NCBI GenBank assembly: GCA_009360345.1
Contig: SPDP01000001.1
Span: 310,001-374,000, forward strand
Source of the DNA: Alcaligenaceae bacterium SAGV5
Lineage (GTDB): Bacteria; Pseudomonadota; Gammaproteobacteria; Burkholderiales; Burkholderiaceae_B
Direction of reading: 5' to 3'
DNA length: 64,000 nt
A model generated the notes under the pieces. It was not told the DNA's origin. It made no database searches and saw only the letters and a program-made list of their open reading frames with translations. The first letter of the stretch is position 1; every line of letters begins with the position of its first letter. Of the stretch, positions 18,101-27,079 are shown piece after piece. Position numbers and translations under genes: made by a program.

Positions 18101-20194
18101 GTGTCTTACATAGGTACGGATATCGGAGGGACGTTCACCGACCTCGTTCTTCTGTCCGACGACGGCGACGTGCGCATCTTCAAGGCGCTGACCACGCCCG
18201 ACGACCGCACGCGCGGCGTGCTGGACGCCATGAAGCTGGCGGCCGAGGCGCTGGGCATCCCGGCCGAGCGGCTGGTGGCCGAACTGAAATACTTCTCGCA
18301 CGGCACCACCGCTGCGACCAATGCCTTCATCGAGCGCAAGGGCGCGAAGACGGGGCTCCTGACCACGCGCGGATTCGAGGACACGCTGCGCATCCAGCGC
18401 GCCATGGGCGGCTGGATCGGCATGCCCACGCACGAGATCTCGCATTTCTCGAAGCGCCGCGTGCCCGAGCCCATCGTTCCGCTGGACCTGATCAAGGGCG
18501 TGGCCGAGCGCGTGGACTACAAGGGCGAGGTCATCGTTCCGCTGGACGAGGCGGCGGCGCGCCAGGCCATACGCGAACTGCGCGACGCGGGTGTCGAGGC
18601 CATCGCCATCAGCCTGCTGTGGTCGTTCCGCAATCCGGCGCACGAGCGGCGCCTGGCGGAACTGGTGGAAGAGGAAGCGCCGGGGTTGTTCGTGACGACG
18701 TCTTCGCTGCTGGTGCCCATCATCGGCGAATACGAACGCACCTCGACGACGTCGATCAACGCCTACCTGGGGCCGGTCATCCACCGCTACATCAACGGGC
18801 TGGAAGGGGCGATCCGGCGCTTCGGCTTCCGGGGACCGATCTCCATCATGGAGTCGGGCGGTGGCGTGCTGCCGGCGGCCGAGGCCGCGTTCCAGGCCGC
18901 CAACCTGCTGACCTCGGGGCCGGCCGGCGGCGTGCTGGCGTCGCAGAAGCTGGGCGACCTGCTGGGCTACCGCAACGTGCTGACGGCCGACATGGGCGGC
19001 ACCAGCTTCGACGTGGGCCTGATCGTGGACGGCCAGCCGTTGCTGGAAACCGTGCGCGAGGTGGGCCGTTTCCACGTGGCGCTGCCGTCGATCAAGGTCA
19101 CGGCCATCGGCGCGGGCGGCGGCTCCATCGCCCGCGTGCGCGACGGCCACCTGACCGTGGGCCCGGAAAGCGCGGGCTCCACGCCGGGGCCGGCGTGCTA
19201 TGGCCGCGGCGGGGTCGAGCCGACCATCACCGATGCCGACGTGGTGCTGGGCATCATCGATCCGCGCTACTTCCTGGGCGGCCGCATGGCGCTGGACGTC
19301 GAGGCCGCGCGCGAATCGGTGCGCAAGCACGTGGCCGAGCCGCTGGGCATGAGCGTGGAAGAGGCGGCCGCGGGCATCCGCGAAGTGGCCAACAACCAGA
19401 TGGCGGATTTGCTGCGCCGGGTCACGCTGCGCGCGGGCTACGATCCGCGCGACTTCGTGCTGATGGCCTACGGCGGCGCGGGCGCCACGCACGCGCACCA
19501 GTACGCCGAGGTGGCCGGCATCGGCAAGGTGGTCGTGCCCAATACCGGGCCGGCGCATTCGGCCTACGGCACGGTCACGGGCGACCGCCACCGCTCGTTC
19601 TCGCTGGCGGTGGGCCAGCACGCGCCGGCACGTTTCAAGCGGGCGTCCGAGCACATCGACATCGCGGCCCTGAACGAAGGCTTCGGCCAGATCGAGGCCC
19701 GGGCGCGCGAGGCGCTGGGCGACGACGTCACCATCCACCGCTACATCGGCATGCGTTTCCGCCAGCAGGTGCACGAGATCGGCGTCGAGGTGCCGGCCGG
19801 GCAACTCCAGGCCGCCGACGTGGACGCGCTGGTGGATGCCTTCGAGGCGCAGTACGAGCGGATCTACGGCAAGAACACCGCGCTGCGCAGCTCGGGCGTG
19901 GAGTTCACCGTGGTGCGGGTCGAGGGCACGTCTCCCGTCATCCAGCCGGCGGCGCGCCAGGTCGACGGCGCCGGCCGCTCGAACCGGCCGGTATCCGACC
20001 GCCAGGTCTATTTCTACGGCCACGGCTTCATCCGCGCCGACATCTACCGCAGCGAGGACGTGGGTCCCGGCCACACCATCGAAGGCCCCTGCATCATCGA
20101 GCGGCCCGACACCACCATCGTCGTCGGCCCCGGCCAGTCGGTCGACATGGAGCCCTACGGCAACTTCGTGATTTCCATCGCGCGCAACCAATAA
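18101..20194 (+). CDS. Hydantoinase A/oxoprolinase family protein (carboxylase/hydrolase alpha-type subunit)
   Basis: The 697-residue protein is an ATP-binding HyuA-type subunit. The N-terminus 'YIGTDIGGTFTDLV' is the phosphate-binding start. 'SHGTTAATNAFIERKGAKTGLLTTRGFEDTL' and 'LTADMGGTSFDVGLI' are the other family signatures. Relatives include N-methylhydantoinase A, 5-oxoprolinase, and the subunits of acetone and acetophenone carboxylases. GTG 18101 is chosen because GGAGG lies just upstream; an in-frame GTG at 18053 would add 16 unconserved residues. hyuB follows after 16 bases. The tail on that partner suggests an ATP-dependent ketone carboxylase rather than a hydantoinase; this is inferred. 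Substrate unknown. Confidence 0.88.
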   Translation: MSYIGTDIGGTFTDLVLLSDDGDVRIFKALTTPDDRTRGVLDAMKLAAEALGIPAERLVAELKYFSHGTTAATNAFIERKGAKTGLLTTRGFEDTLRIQRAMGGWIGMPTHEISHFSKRRVPEPIVPLDLIKGVAERVDYKGEVIVPLDEAAARQAIRELRDAGVEAIAISLLWSFRNPAHERRLAELVEEEAPGLFVTTSSLLVPIIGEYERTSTTSINAYLGPVIHRYINGLEGAIRRFGFRGPISIMESGGGVLPAAEAAFQAANLLTSGPAGGVLASQKLGDLLGYRNVLTADMGGTSFDVGLIVDGQPLLETVREVGRFHVALPSIKVTAIGAGGGSIARVRDGHLTVGPESAGSTPGPACYGRGGVEPTITDADVVLGIIDPRYFLGGRMALDVEAARESVRKHVAEPLGMSVEEAAAGIREVANNQMADLLRRVTLRAGYDPRDFVLMAYGGAGATHAHQYAEVAGIGKVVVPNTGPAHSAYGTVTGDRHRSFSLAVGQHAPARFKRASEHIDIAALNEGFGQIEARAREALGDDVTIHRYIGMRFRQQVHEIGVEVPAGQLQAADVDALVDAFEAQYERIYGKNTALRSSGVEFTVVRVEGTSPVIQPAARQVDGAGRSNRPVSDRQVYFYGHGFIRADIYRSEDVGPGHTIEGPCIIERPDTTIVVGPGQSVDMEPYGNFVISIARNQ

Positions 20195-20210
20195 CGCTAT
20201 CGAGACGAGC

Positions 20211-22397
20211 ATGCATCAGGTCTACGAATACACGGCCAAGGAGGTCGACCCGATCACCTTCGAGGTGATCCGCCACCGGCTGCTGTCGATCACCGACGAG
20301 CAGGCCTCCACGCTGGCCTCGGTGTCGGGGTCGGCGCTGGTGAACGAGGCGACCGATTTCAACACCGGCCTTTATCGCGCTTTCGGCGAAGTGGTCACCA
20401 TGGGCAAGACGGTCACTTTCCATGCGGCCTCGCTGTCGCTGATGGTCAAGCACGTGATCGAGGATTGCGAGGATACGGTCGGCATCAATCCCGGCGACAT
20501 GTTCATCGTCAACCACCCGCACAAGGGCGCGCTGCACTGCCCGGACGTGGGGGTGCTGGCACCCATCTTCGTCGACGGCAGGCGCATCGGCTGGACCGGC
20601 GCCTGCGCCCACCAGCTGGACGTGGGCGGCATGGTGCCGGGCAGCTTCGCGTCGATGGCCAAGGACATCCGCCAGGAAGGCATGCTGATCCCGCCGGTCA
20701 AGATCATCGACCGTGGCGAACTGCGCAGCGACGTGCTGAACTTCATCACCGGCATGTCGCGCCTGCCCACCAACATCAGCCTGGACCTGAAAGGACTGAT
20801 GGCGGCCAACAACATCGGCGTGAAGAGCCTGCTCGACACCATCGCCAAGTACGGCGTGGACACGGTGCTGACGGTGATGGACGGCATGATGAGCCTGTCC
20901 GAGACCAAGATGCGCAAGCGCCTGAAGGAACTGCCCGACGGCGTGTTCCGCGCCCAGGCCTTCCTGGACCACGACGGCTTCGACAACAAGATCTACAAGA
21001 TCCACGTCGAACTGCGCAAGCAGGGCGACCGCATCGTGTTCGACTACACCGGGTCCGACGCGCAGGCGCCAGGCTTCGTCAACGCCACGCGCACGGGTCT
21101 CCTGGCCGGGGTCTACGCCGGCATCCTGCCGGTCATCGCCTACGATCTGTCGTGGAACGAGGGCCTGCTGCGGCCGCTGGAAGTGCTGTCCACCGAAGGC
21201 TCCATCGTCTCGTGCAGGTTCCCGGCGCCGTGCAGCCAGGGGCCGCTGGGCGCGATGTGGCTGGTCGAGGTCACCACCACCGAGGTCATCTCCAAGCTGA
21301 TGGCCACCCACCCGGACTACCTGGCCGAGGCGCAGTCGTCGCCGGCCAGCGGACCGGACCTGTTCCACATCCACGGCCGCAACCAGTACGGCGAACCGGC
21401 CACCGCGCCCATCCTGGAAGTGATGCTGTCGGGCGGCGGCGCCTATGCCCACCGCGACGGTGTGAGCGTCTCGGGCCAGCGCAACATCACCGCGGGCCGC
21501 GCGCCCAACGTCGAGACCACCGAGCTGAAGCTGCCGGTGCTGTACATGTACCGCCGCATCATCACCGACAGCTCGGGCGCCGGCCGCAACGTGGGTGGCC
21601 AGGCCGCTGGCGCGGCATTCGTGCTGCACGGCGTGGACGAGGTCGAATCGCTGGTCGCCTGCCACGGCTACCAGTCGCCCACCTCGCGCGGCCTGTTCGG
21701 CGGCTATCCCAGCGGCTGCAACCATCGCCGCTTCCTGCGCCACAGCAACATCCGCCAGTTGCTGGCGGATGGCGTGTTCCCCGACCGCATGGATGGACTG
21801 GAAGGCGAGGAAGTCGAGTTCAACGCCAAGCCGCCCGAATTCGAGTTCGGCAAGGACGATGTCTACGAATGCAATCCCACGGCCGGTGGCGGCTGGGGCG
21901 ACCCGCTGGACCGGCCGGCCGGCAGCGTGGCGGCGGATGTCGCGGCCGGGGCCTTCTCGGCCCGGGTGGCCGAACGCATCTTCGGCGTGCTGATTCAGGG
22001 AGGTGGCCTGGACGAGGCGGCCACCACCGCCGCGCGCGCGGCGATCCGCCGGCGCAGGCTGGCGTGGCCCGCCGGCAAGGCACTGGCCGTTCAGCCGCAA
22101 ACGGACGGGGCCGAGCCCGTGGCCATCGTCGGCGACGTGGCGCGCATCGTGCGCGCGGCCGGCACGCCCTACCTGGTCTGCAACAGCTGCGATACCGCCA
22201 TCGCGCCGGCGGCGGAGAACTGGAAGGACTACGCGCGCCACCACCTCGCCACCCCCGAGGACCTGGGACCGCGCGTGCGCATCCACCACGATCTCGAGGT
22301 CGTCCAGCACGCCTGCCCGCATTGCGCCACGCTGCTCGACGTCGAGGTGCGCCGCAAGGGCGAGGCTTCCCTGTTCGACATCCAGGTCGCGGCCTGA
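20211..22397 (+). CDS. Hydantoinase B/oxoprolinase protein with acetone-carboxylase-gamma-like C-terminal extension
   Basis: The 728-residue protein has the HyuB domain in about residues 10-580: 'DPITFEVIRHRLLSITDEQASTLASVSGSALVNEATDFNTGLY' region at the start, 'GDMFIVNHPHKGALHCPDVGV', and 'FDYTGSDAQAPGFVNATR'. Usual HyuB proteins stop near 560-590 residues. This one adds about 150. Its end has paired cysteines in LVCNSCDTAIAP and HACPHCATLLDVEV, the pattern of the zinc-containing gamma subunit of acetone carboxylase. HyuA plus this fusion would supply all three parts of such a carboxylase. It follows hyuA by 16 bases and precedes a dienelactone hydrolase by 11. Confidence 0.85.
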   Translation: MHQVYEYTAKEVDPITFEVIRHRLLSITDEQASTLASVSGSALVNEATDFNTGLYRAFGEVVTMGKTVTFHAASLSLMVKHVIEDCEDTVGINPGDMFIVNHPHKGALHCPDVGVLAPIFVDGRRIGWTGACAHQLDVGGMVPGSFASMAKDIRQEGMLIPPVKIIDRGELRSDVLNFITGMSRLPTNISLDLKGLMAANNIGVKSLLDTIAKYGVDTVLTVMDGMMSLSETKMRKRLKELPDGVFRAQAFLDHDGFDNKIYKIHVELRKQGDRIVFDYTGSDAQAPGFVNATRTGLLAGVYAGILPVIAYDLSWNEGLLRPLEVLSTEGSIVSCRFPAPCSQGPLGAMWLVEVTTTEVISKLMATHPDYLAEAQSSPASGPDLFHIHGRNQYGEPATAPILEVMLSGGGAYAHRDGVSVSGQRNITAGRAPNVETTELKLPVLYMYRRIITDSSGAGRNVGGQAAGAAFVLHGVDEVESLVACHGYQSPTSRGLFGGYPSGCNHRRFLRHSNIRQLLADGVFPDRMDGLEGEEVEFNAKPPEFEFGKDDVYECNPTAGGGWGDPLDRPAGSVAADVAAGAFSARVAERIFGVLIQGGGLDEAATTAARAAIRRRRLAWPAGKALAVQPQTDGAEPVAIVGDVARIVRAAGTPYLVCNSCDTAIAPAAENWKDYARHHLATPEDLGPRVRIHHDLEVVQHACPHCATLLDVEVRRKGEASLFDIQVAA

Positions 22398-22408
22398 AGG
22401 AGGCATCC

Positions 22409-23167
22409 ATGAACAAGCGAACCAGCCATGGCCGCTGGGTGACCTTTCCCAGCGGCGGCGACCAGGTGCGCGGCTACCTGGCCGAGCCGGAGGGCGACGA
22501 CGTGCTGGGCGCGGTGGTCTGCGCGCCCGAGAACCTGGGAGTGACCGAGCACCGCCAGGAGGAAACGCGGCGCCTCGCGGCCGAGGGCTTCATCGTCCTG
22601 ACCGTGGACCCGTACAGCCGCATCGGCGGCCGGCCGCCGCAGGACTACACGACCGCCGAGGAACGGCGCAGCAAGGCCTTCATCGCCGCGCGCGACGAGG
22701 TCGTGGTGCCCGACTGCCAGGCGGCGCTGGACTGGCTGCGCACGCAGCCCCGGGTGGGCCGCGTCGGTGCCCTGGGCTACTGCCTGGGCGGCGGCACGGT
22801 GCTGGCCTGGGCGGCCGACACGCGCGAGCTGGCCTGCTCGGTGGTGCTGTACGCGCTGCCGGTGGTGCCCGCCGCCTACGCGCCCGACGGCCGCGACCGT
22901 TCGCGCATCGCGCTGGCGCCACGCATCCAGGCGCCCATGCAATTGCATTTCGGCGAGGCCGACGAAGCCATTCCCCTGGCGCAGACCCTGGCGCTGAAGG
23001 AGGCGTTGGAAGCGCGGTCGCCCGCGCCCATTTCGTTCCACGTCTATGCCGGCGCGCGCCATGCCTACATGGACAGCACGCTGGAGCGCTATTCGCCCGA
23101 GGCGGCCGCGCTGACCTACGAGCGCTTCGTGGACTTCCTGCATCGCCACCTGGACCGGGAGGCTTGA
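22409..23167 (+). CDS. Dienelactone hydrolase family protein
   Basis: The 252-residue alpha/beta hydrolase of DLH type has the cysteine nucleophile C125 in GYCLGGG, an acidic residue in 'HFGEADEAIP', and the histidine in 'GARHAYMD'. E41 in 'APENLGVTEH' matches the family glutamate region. Dienelactone hydrolases open lactones formed after ring cleavage. AAGGAGG precedes ATG 22409. It lies 11 bases after hyuB, and the LigB-LigA gene starts 2 bases after its stop, so the four genes are almost certainly one transcript. Confidence 0.9.
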   Translation: MNKRTSHGRWVTFPSGGDQVRGYLAEPEGDDVLGAVVCAPENLGVTEHRQEETRRLAAEGFIVLTVDPYSRIGGRPPQDYTTAEERRSKAFIAARDEVVVPDCQAALDWLRTQPRVGRVGALGYCLGGGTVLAWAADTRELACSVVLYALPVVPAAYAPDGRDRSRIALAPRIQAPMQLHFGEADEAIPLAQTLALKEALEARSPAPISFHVYAGARHAYMDSTLERYSPEAAALTYERFVDFLHRHLDREA

Positions 23168-23169
23168 CC

Positions 23170-24309
23170 ATGGGCCGCATCGCCTGGGCCGCCGCTACCG
23201 CCCATACCGGAGCCATGATGCGCACGCCCAAGGGCGACCCGGACGACCTGGCGCGCGCCGGCCGCGTGTTCCAGGCCTTCTCGGCCCTGTCCGCCTCGCT
23301 GCGGGCGGCGCGCCCGGATGTGCTGGTCGTCGTCGCCACCGACCATTTCCTGACCTTCGACCAGGCGGCGCTGCCAGTGTTCGCCATCGGCACCGGCGCC
23401 GCGTTTCCGGGGCATGGGGAATTCGGCGTGCCCAAGCGCGACTACGCCGGCGTGGCGGGGCTGGGCGAGGCGGTGCACGCGGGCATGGTGGCGGCCGGCT
23501 TCGACGCGGCCGGCGCGCGCGGGCTGCCGCTGGACCACAGCTTCTCGTGTCCGCTGCAATTGCTGCTGGACGGCTGGGACGTGCCGGTGCTGCCGGTGTA
23601 CGTGAACTGCACCATCGAGCCGCTGCCGCGCCTGGACCGCTGCCTGGACTTCGGCCGCGCGCTGGGCGAGGCGCTGCGCATGCAGGAACTGGCGCCGCGC
23701 GTGGCCGTGCTCGGCACCGGCGGCCTGAGCCACTGGGTCGGCATGCCCGAGACCGGACACATCAACCGCGACTTCGACCGCCGCTTCCTGGATGGCTTCG
23801 CCGCCGGCCGGTTCGACGAGATCGCCGGTTGGGACGCGGCCGAAGTGGTGCGCAGCGCCGGCAACGGCGCGGCCGAGATCCGCAACTGGCTGCTGGCGGC
23901 GGGCGCGGCCCGGGCCTCCGGCGCGCGGGTGGCGGCCTACGAACCGGTGCAGGCCTGGGTGACCGGGATAGGCGTGACCGAACTGCTGCTGCCTCCGGTG
24001 GATGCGCCCGAAGCCGCTTCCGGGCACGCGGGCGTGGCGGGACGCGACCGGCACGCCCTGGAGCGCTACCTGTTCCGCTTCGACAAGGAACAGGTTCTGC
24101 AGGAGGCGTTGAAGGCCGAGGCCGCGGACGCCTTCGACGGCCATGCGCTGGACGACGAGGAACGGCGCGTCCTGCGCGAACGCGATCTGGCCACCTTGTA
24201 CGAGTGGGGCGTGCATCCGCTCCTGATCCGCAATTTCGCCGGCACCCTGGGGCTGCGCTACGTGCAGGCCTACCACGACCGCGGCCTGTTGCCGCGGCAC
24301 GGCAACTGA
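23170..24309 (+). CDS. LigB-LigA fused extradiol dioxygenase (type II, gallate/protocatechuate-like)
   Basis: The 379-residue protein joins an N-terminal LigB catalytic domain (about 1-275) to a C-terminal LigA-like domain (about 295-375, 'LERYLFRFDKEQVLQEAL' to 'GLRYVQAYHDRG'). Candidate Fe(II) ligands are H12 in ATAHTG, H59 in ATDHF and E236 in AEIRNW; H123 and H188 (GLSHW) fit the catalytic region. In protocatechuate 4,5-dioxygenase the two domains are separate subunits, while gallate dioxygenases carry a fused form. It should meta-cleave a dihydroxylated or trihydroxylated aromatic acid. A GC hairpin follows at 24316-24338. Confidence 0.87.
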   Translation: MGRIAWAAATAHTGAMMRTPKGDPDDLARAGRVFQAFSALSASLRAARPDVLVVVATDHFLTFDQAALPVFAIGTGAAFPGHGEFGVPKRDYAGVAGLGEAVHAGMVAAGFDAAGARGLPLDHSFSCPLQLLLDGWDVPVLPVYVNCTIEPLPRLDRCLDFGRALGEALRMQELAPRVAVLGTGGLSHWVGMPETGHINRDFDRRFLDGFAAGRFDEIAGWDAAEVVRSAGNGAAEIRNWLLAAGAARASGARVAAYEPVQAWVTGIGVTELLLPPVDAPEAASGHAGVAGRDRHALERYLFRFDKEQVLQEALKAEAADAFDGHALDDEERRVLRERDLATLYEWGVHPLLIRNFAGTLGLRYVQAYHDRGLLPRHGN

Positions 24310-24315
24310 GCTAGC

Positions 24316-24338
24316 GGGCCCCGCGACGGGCGGGGCCC
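24316..24338 (+). terminator. GC-rich hairpin after the LigB-LigA gene
   Basis: GGGCCCCGC (24316-24324), a 5-base loop and GCGGGGCCC (24330-24338) form a perfect 9-bp stem, followed by ATCTCTT rather than a clean T run. It may be a weak terminator or an mRNA-stabilising end within the operon. Confidence 0.45.
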
Positions 24339-24363
24339 ATCTCTTCGACTGGAGACATCGACC

Positions 24364-25227
24364 ATGAATGACACGGCAATTCGATCGCGCTGGGTACTGG
24401 CCAACGGCGTGCGCACGCACTACGCGGAAGCGGGCGACCAGGGCCGCACGCTGGTGGCGCTGCACGGCGGTGGCGCGGGCTCGTCCGGCGCCTCGGGCAT
24501 GGGCCTCGTGCTGCCGCTGCTGGGCAGGGACTTCCGGGTGGTCGCGCCCGATTCCATCGGCGGCTTCGGACTGACGGATACCCAGGCGCCCACGCCCTAC
24601 GGGCTGATCAGCCGCGCGGCGCACACCGCGGATTTCGTCGACGCGCTGTGCCTGGACAAGTTCTCGGTGCTGGGCAATTCGCAGGGCGCGTGGTCGGGTG
24701 TGTACTACGCCATGCTGCATCCGGACCGCGTCGAGAAGCTGGTCATCGTGTCCTCGCTCACCATCGCCGGCTCGCTGGGCCTGAAACAGGCGCCGAACGA
24801 GGCCATGCACGCGCTGATGGGCTATGACGGCTCGCGCGCCGGCATGAAGCGCCTGCTGGAAGCCTTGATCATCGACAAGTCGCGCATCACCGACGCGCTG
24901 ATCGACGATCGTCAGCGCGCCGCCACGCGCCCCGGCGCGTTCGAGGCTTTCCAGCGCATGGCGCAGGGCATAGATTTCGTGCGCAACGACCCGGTGCTCA
25001 AGCTCCAGACCCAATGGCAGGAAGCGCTGCCCGCGCTGACACGGCGCATCCCCACCCTGATCCTGTGGGGCGAGGAAGATACCTTCGCCGTGCCCGCCAC
25101 CGGCCGCGCCTTGGCCGAAATGTTGCCCGATGCGCGCATCGAATGGGTGCCCGGGGCTGGCCACCAGGTGCAGACCGACGCGCCGGACCGCGCCGCCGCC
25201 ATCATCCGGGAGTTCCTGAATGGATAG
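24364..25227 (+). CDS. Alpha/beta hydrolase, meta-cleavage-hydrolase-like
   Basis: The 287-residue hydrolase has the nucleophile S106 in GNSQGAW, an aspartate in GEEDTFAVP, and a histidine in GAGHQVQTDAP. The oxyanion segment 'LHGGGAGSSGASGMG' and 'VAPDSIGGFGLTD' resemble C-C hydrolases that act on ring-cleavage products. It differs from the hydrolase at 5172-6017 in these segments, so it is not a recent duplicate. ATG 24364 lies 54 bases after the LigB-LigA gene, beyond the hairpin. Its last 8 bases overlap the RidA gene, indicating translational coupling. Confidence 0.88.
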   Translation: MNDTAIRSRWVLANGVRTHYAEAGDQGRTLVALHGGGAGSSGASGMGLVLPLLGRDFRVVAPDSIGGFGLTDTQAPTPYGLISRAAHTADFVDALCLDKFSVLGNSQGAWSGVYYAMLHPDRVEKLVIVSSLTIAGSLGLKQAPNEAMHALMGYDGSRAGMKRLLEALIIDKSRITDALIDDRQRAATRPGAFEAFQRMAQGIDFVRNDPVLKLQTQWQEALPALTRRIPTLILWGEEDTFAVPATGRALAEMLPDARIEWVPGAGHQVQTDAPDRAAAIIREFLNG

Positions 25228-25615
25228 GCAGAGCATGCCGCAATCGCCGGACTCGCCCGAGCGCATGGCCGGCATGGTGCCCGGCGTGCGGGCGGGGGGC
25301 TTCTTGTTCCTGTCGTCCATACGCGGCCGCGATCCGGCCACCGGAGGCATGCCCGACGATCCCTACGAACAGGCCTGCCAGGCGCTGCGCAATGTCGAGG
25401 CGGTGCTGGCCGCGTCCGGGGCGACGCTCCAGCACGTGGTGAAGGTCACGCTCTATCTGCATGACCTGGACAAGCGCAAGGGCTTCCATCAAGCGTGGAT
25501 GGAGTTCTTTCCGAAGGATCCGCCCGCCCGCATCGCCGTGGGCGTCGCGGATGCCAATGGGGCGCCGGGCGGCAACGCGCACTACGCGCTGGACGTGATC
25601 GCGCTGGCGCCGTGA
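25220..25615 (+). CDS. RidA/YjgF/YER057c-family protein
   Basis: The 131-residue protein has the RidA pattern: 'GFLFLSSIRGRDPATG' and 'YEQACQALRNVEAVLAASGATLQHVVKVTLYLHDL', then 'HQAWMEFFPKDPPARIAVGVA'. The canonical arginine that binds substrate carboxylate appears as 'PPARIAV'. RidA proteins hydrolyse reactive enamines and imines; relatives in catabolic operons act on aminomuconate-type intermediates, so either role is possible. ATG 25220 overlaps the hydrolase stop by 8 bases. It is the last gene of the hyuAB operon before the GntR gene. Confidence 0.87.
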   Translation: MDRQSMPQSPDSPERMAGMVPGVRAGGFLFLSSIRGRDPATGGMPDDPYEQACQALRNVEAVLAASGATLQHVVKVTLYLHDLDKRKGFHQAWMEFFPKDPPARIAVGVADANGAPGGNAHYALDVIALAP

Positions 25616-25712
25616 CGGGGCGGCTCGATTGCCAGCGCCCGCCATGCACCGGCACAATGTGCGTTTGCGCCCCGGGCGCGAGACCGGCCATCCGCCGTAG
25701 GTGATTCGCTTC

Positions 25713-26486
25713 ATGGCATCAGCACGACGCACTACCGACGCTTCCGATACTTCCGCGCGTGCCGCCAACAGCGGCCCGCGCGGCGGGCTGCCGATGTACG
25801 CGCAGCTCTTCGCGCTGTTCCGGCAGCGTATCGAGAACGGCATCTGGCCGCTGAACGAATGCATTCCGTCGCTGGACGAGCTGATGGAGGAGTTCGACGT
25901 GGGCCGGGTCACGGTGCGGCATGCGCTGGGCATGCTGGAAGCCGAGGGGCTGGTGGGCCGCTTCCGTGGCCGCGGCACCTTCGTGATGGCGCGTCCCCAG
26001 TCCAACATCTGGTATCGCATCCCGATGAACTGGGACGAACTCACCGGGCCGCAGCCCGACATCGAGGTCGAGTGGCTGGAAAGCCACGAGTGCGCGCAGC
26101 CGCCCGCCTCGGTGCACGCCGGGGCCGCGCTGGGCGAGTCCTACCAGGCGCTCAAGCGGCGTCTGCTGCGCCACCACATTCCTTATGGCATCGGCCATAC
26201 CTACATCGAGAAAAACGTCTATGCCGCATTCGGCGCCGACGTGCTGGCCAAGCCCATCCCGCTGAAGATCCTGGACGCCCGCCTGCCGGGCGGGGTCGGC
26301 CATGCCGAGCAGACGGTGCGCGCCAGCGTGGCCGACCTCGACACGGCCCGCCTGCTCGACCTGACCTCGGGCGCCCCGGTCATCCAGGTGACGCGTTCGG
26401 TGCTGGATCGCCGGGGCGTGCTGGTCTACGAATCGCTGGGTGTCTTCCGCGGCGATTTCGTCGAGATCCACACCGACCTGAAGTAG
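25713..26486 (+). CDS. GntR-family regulator with UTRA-type effector domain (paralogue 1)
   Basis: The 257-residue protein has a GntR winged helix ('YAQLFALFRQRIENGIWPLNECIPSLDELMEEF', 'RVTVRHALGMLEAEGLVGRFRGRGTFV') and a UTRA/HutC-like ligand-binding domain ('YIEKNVYAAFG', 'QVTRSVLDRRGVLVYESLGVFRGDFVEIHTDLK'). ATG 25713 is preferred because AGGTG (25698-25702) lies upstream; an in-frame GTG at 25701 overlaps that site. A second 257-residue GntR protein at 27080-27853 has the same architecture. It lies just downstream of the hyuAB operon on the same strand and is a likely regulator of it. Confidence 0.92.
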   Translation: MASARRTTDASDTSARAANSGPRGGLPMYAQLFALFRQRIENGIWPLNECIPSLDELMEEFDVGRVTVRHALGMLEAEGLVGRFRGRGTFVMARPQSNIWYRIPMNWDELTGPQPDIEVEWLESHECAQPPASVHAGAALGESYQALKRRLLRHHIPYGIGHTYIEKNVYAAFGADVLAKPIPLKILDARLPGGVGHAEQTVRASVADLDTARLLDLTSGAPVIQVTRSVLDRRGVLVYESLGVFRGDFVEIHTDLK

Positions 26487-26493
26487 GCGCGCC

Positions 26494-26961
26494 TCAGGCC
26501 GTTTCCTGGCTGACGTCCACCCATTGCGCCCCGACCAGCTCGGCCAGGCGCCGCGGCGCGATGCGCACCGCGCTGTGCGTGGAGCCCGCCGCGGGCAGCA
26601 CTTCGTCGTAGGCTTGCAGCGAAACGTCGCAATACACGGGCAGCGGCGTGGCCAGCCCGAATGGACACACGCCGCCCACCGGGTGCCCGGTCACGGCCAC
26701 TACCTCGTCGGCCGGCAGCATCTTCACGCGTCCGCCGAACACGGCCTTGGCCTTCTTGTTGTCCAGCCTCGCGTCGCCGCGCGTCACGACCAGCACCTCG
26801 CGGTCGCCCGCCCGCAGCGACAGGGTCTTGGCGATCTGGCCGGGCATGACGCCGTGGTGCCGCGCGGCCAGTTCGACGGTGGCGGTGCTGTGTTCGAGTT
26901 CGATGATGGCGATGTCGGGCGCGTGGGCGGCCAGGAAATGGCGGACGGATTCTAGACTCAT
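26494..26961 (-). CDS. YbaK/EbsC-family aminoacyl-tRNA deacylase
   Basis: The 155-residue protein matches the YbaK/ProX-like editing fold: 'GVMPGQIAKTLSLRAGDREVLVVTRGDARLDNKK', 'VTGHPVGGVCPFGL' and 'YDEVLPAAGSTHSAVRIAP'. Members hydrolyse mischarged tRNA, such as Cys- or Ala-tRNA(Pro), in the cytoplasm. Which substrate applies here cannot be decided. It is transcribed convergently to the first GntR gene and divergently from the second, and appears to be inserted between two catabolic regulators without a functional link. Confidence 0.88.
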   Translation of the reverse strand: MSLESVRHFLAAHAPDIAIIELEHSTATVELAARHHGVMPGQIAKTLSLRAGDREVLVVTRGDARLDNKKAKAVFGGRVKMLPADEVVAVTGHPVGGVCPFGLATPLPVYCDVSLQAYDEVLPAAGSTHSAVRIAPRRLAELVGAQWVDVSQETA

Positions 26962-27079
26962 GCGGGAAGATGCGCGGTGCCTGGAGAGCGACGACTATAG
27001 CCCACCCTCCGGGCGCCGCCGGTGGCCGGACAGGCCACTGATAGAATGAAAGGCTAGTCAACCAGCACATCCCCCCCTC

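Noticed and set aside
17972..20212. Long open frame on the minus strand opposite the hydantoinase A gene
   Set aside because: It is antisense to a clear conserved protein and its translation has no recognisable family; GC-rich DNA gives such frames by chance.
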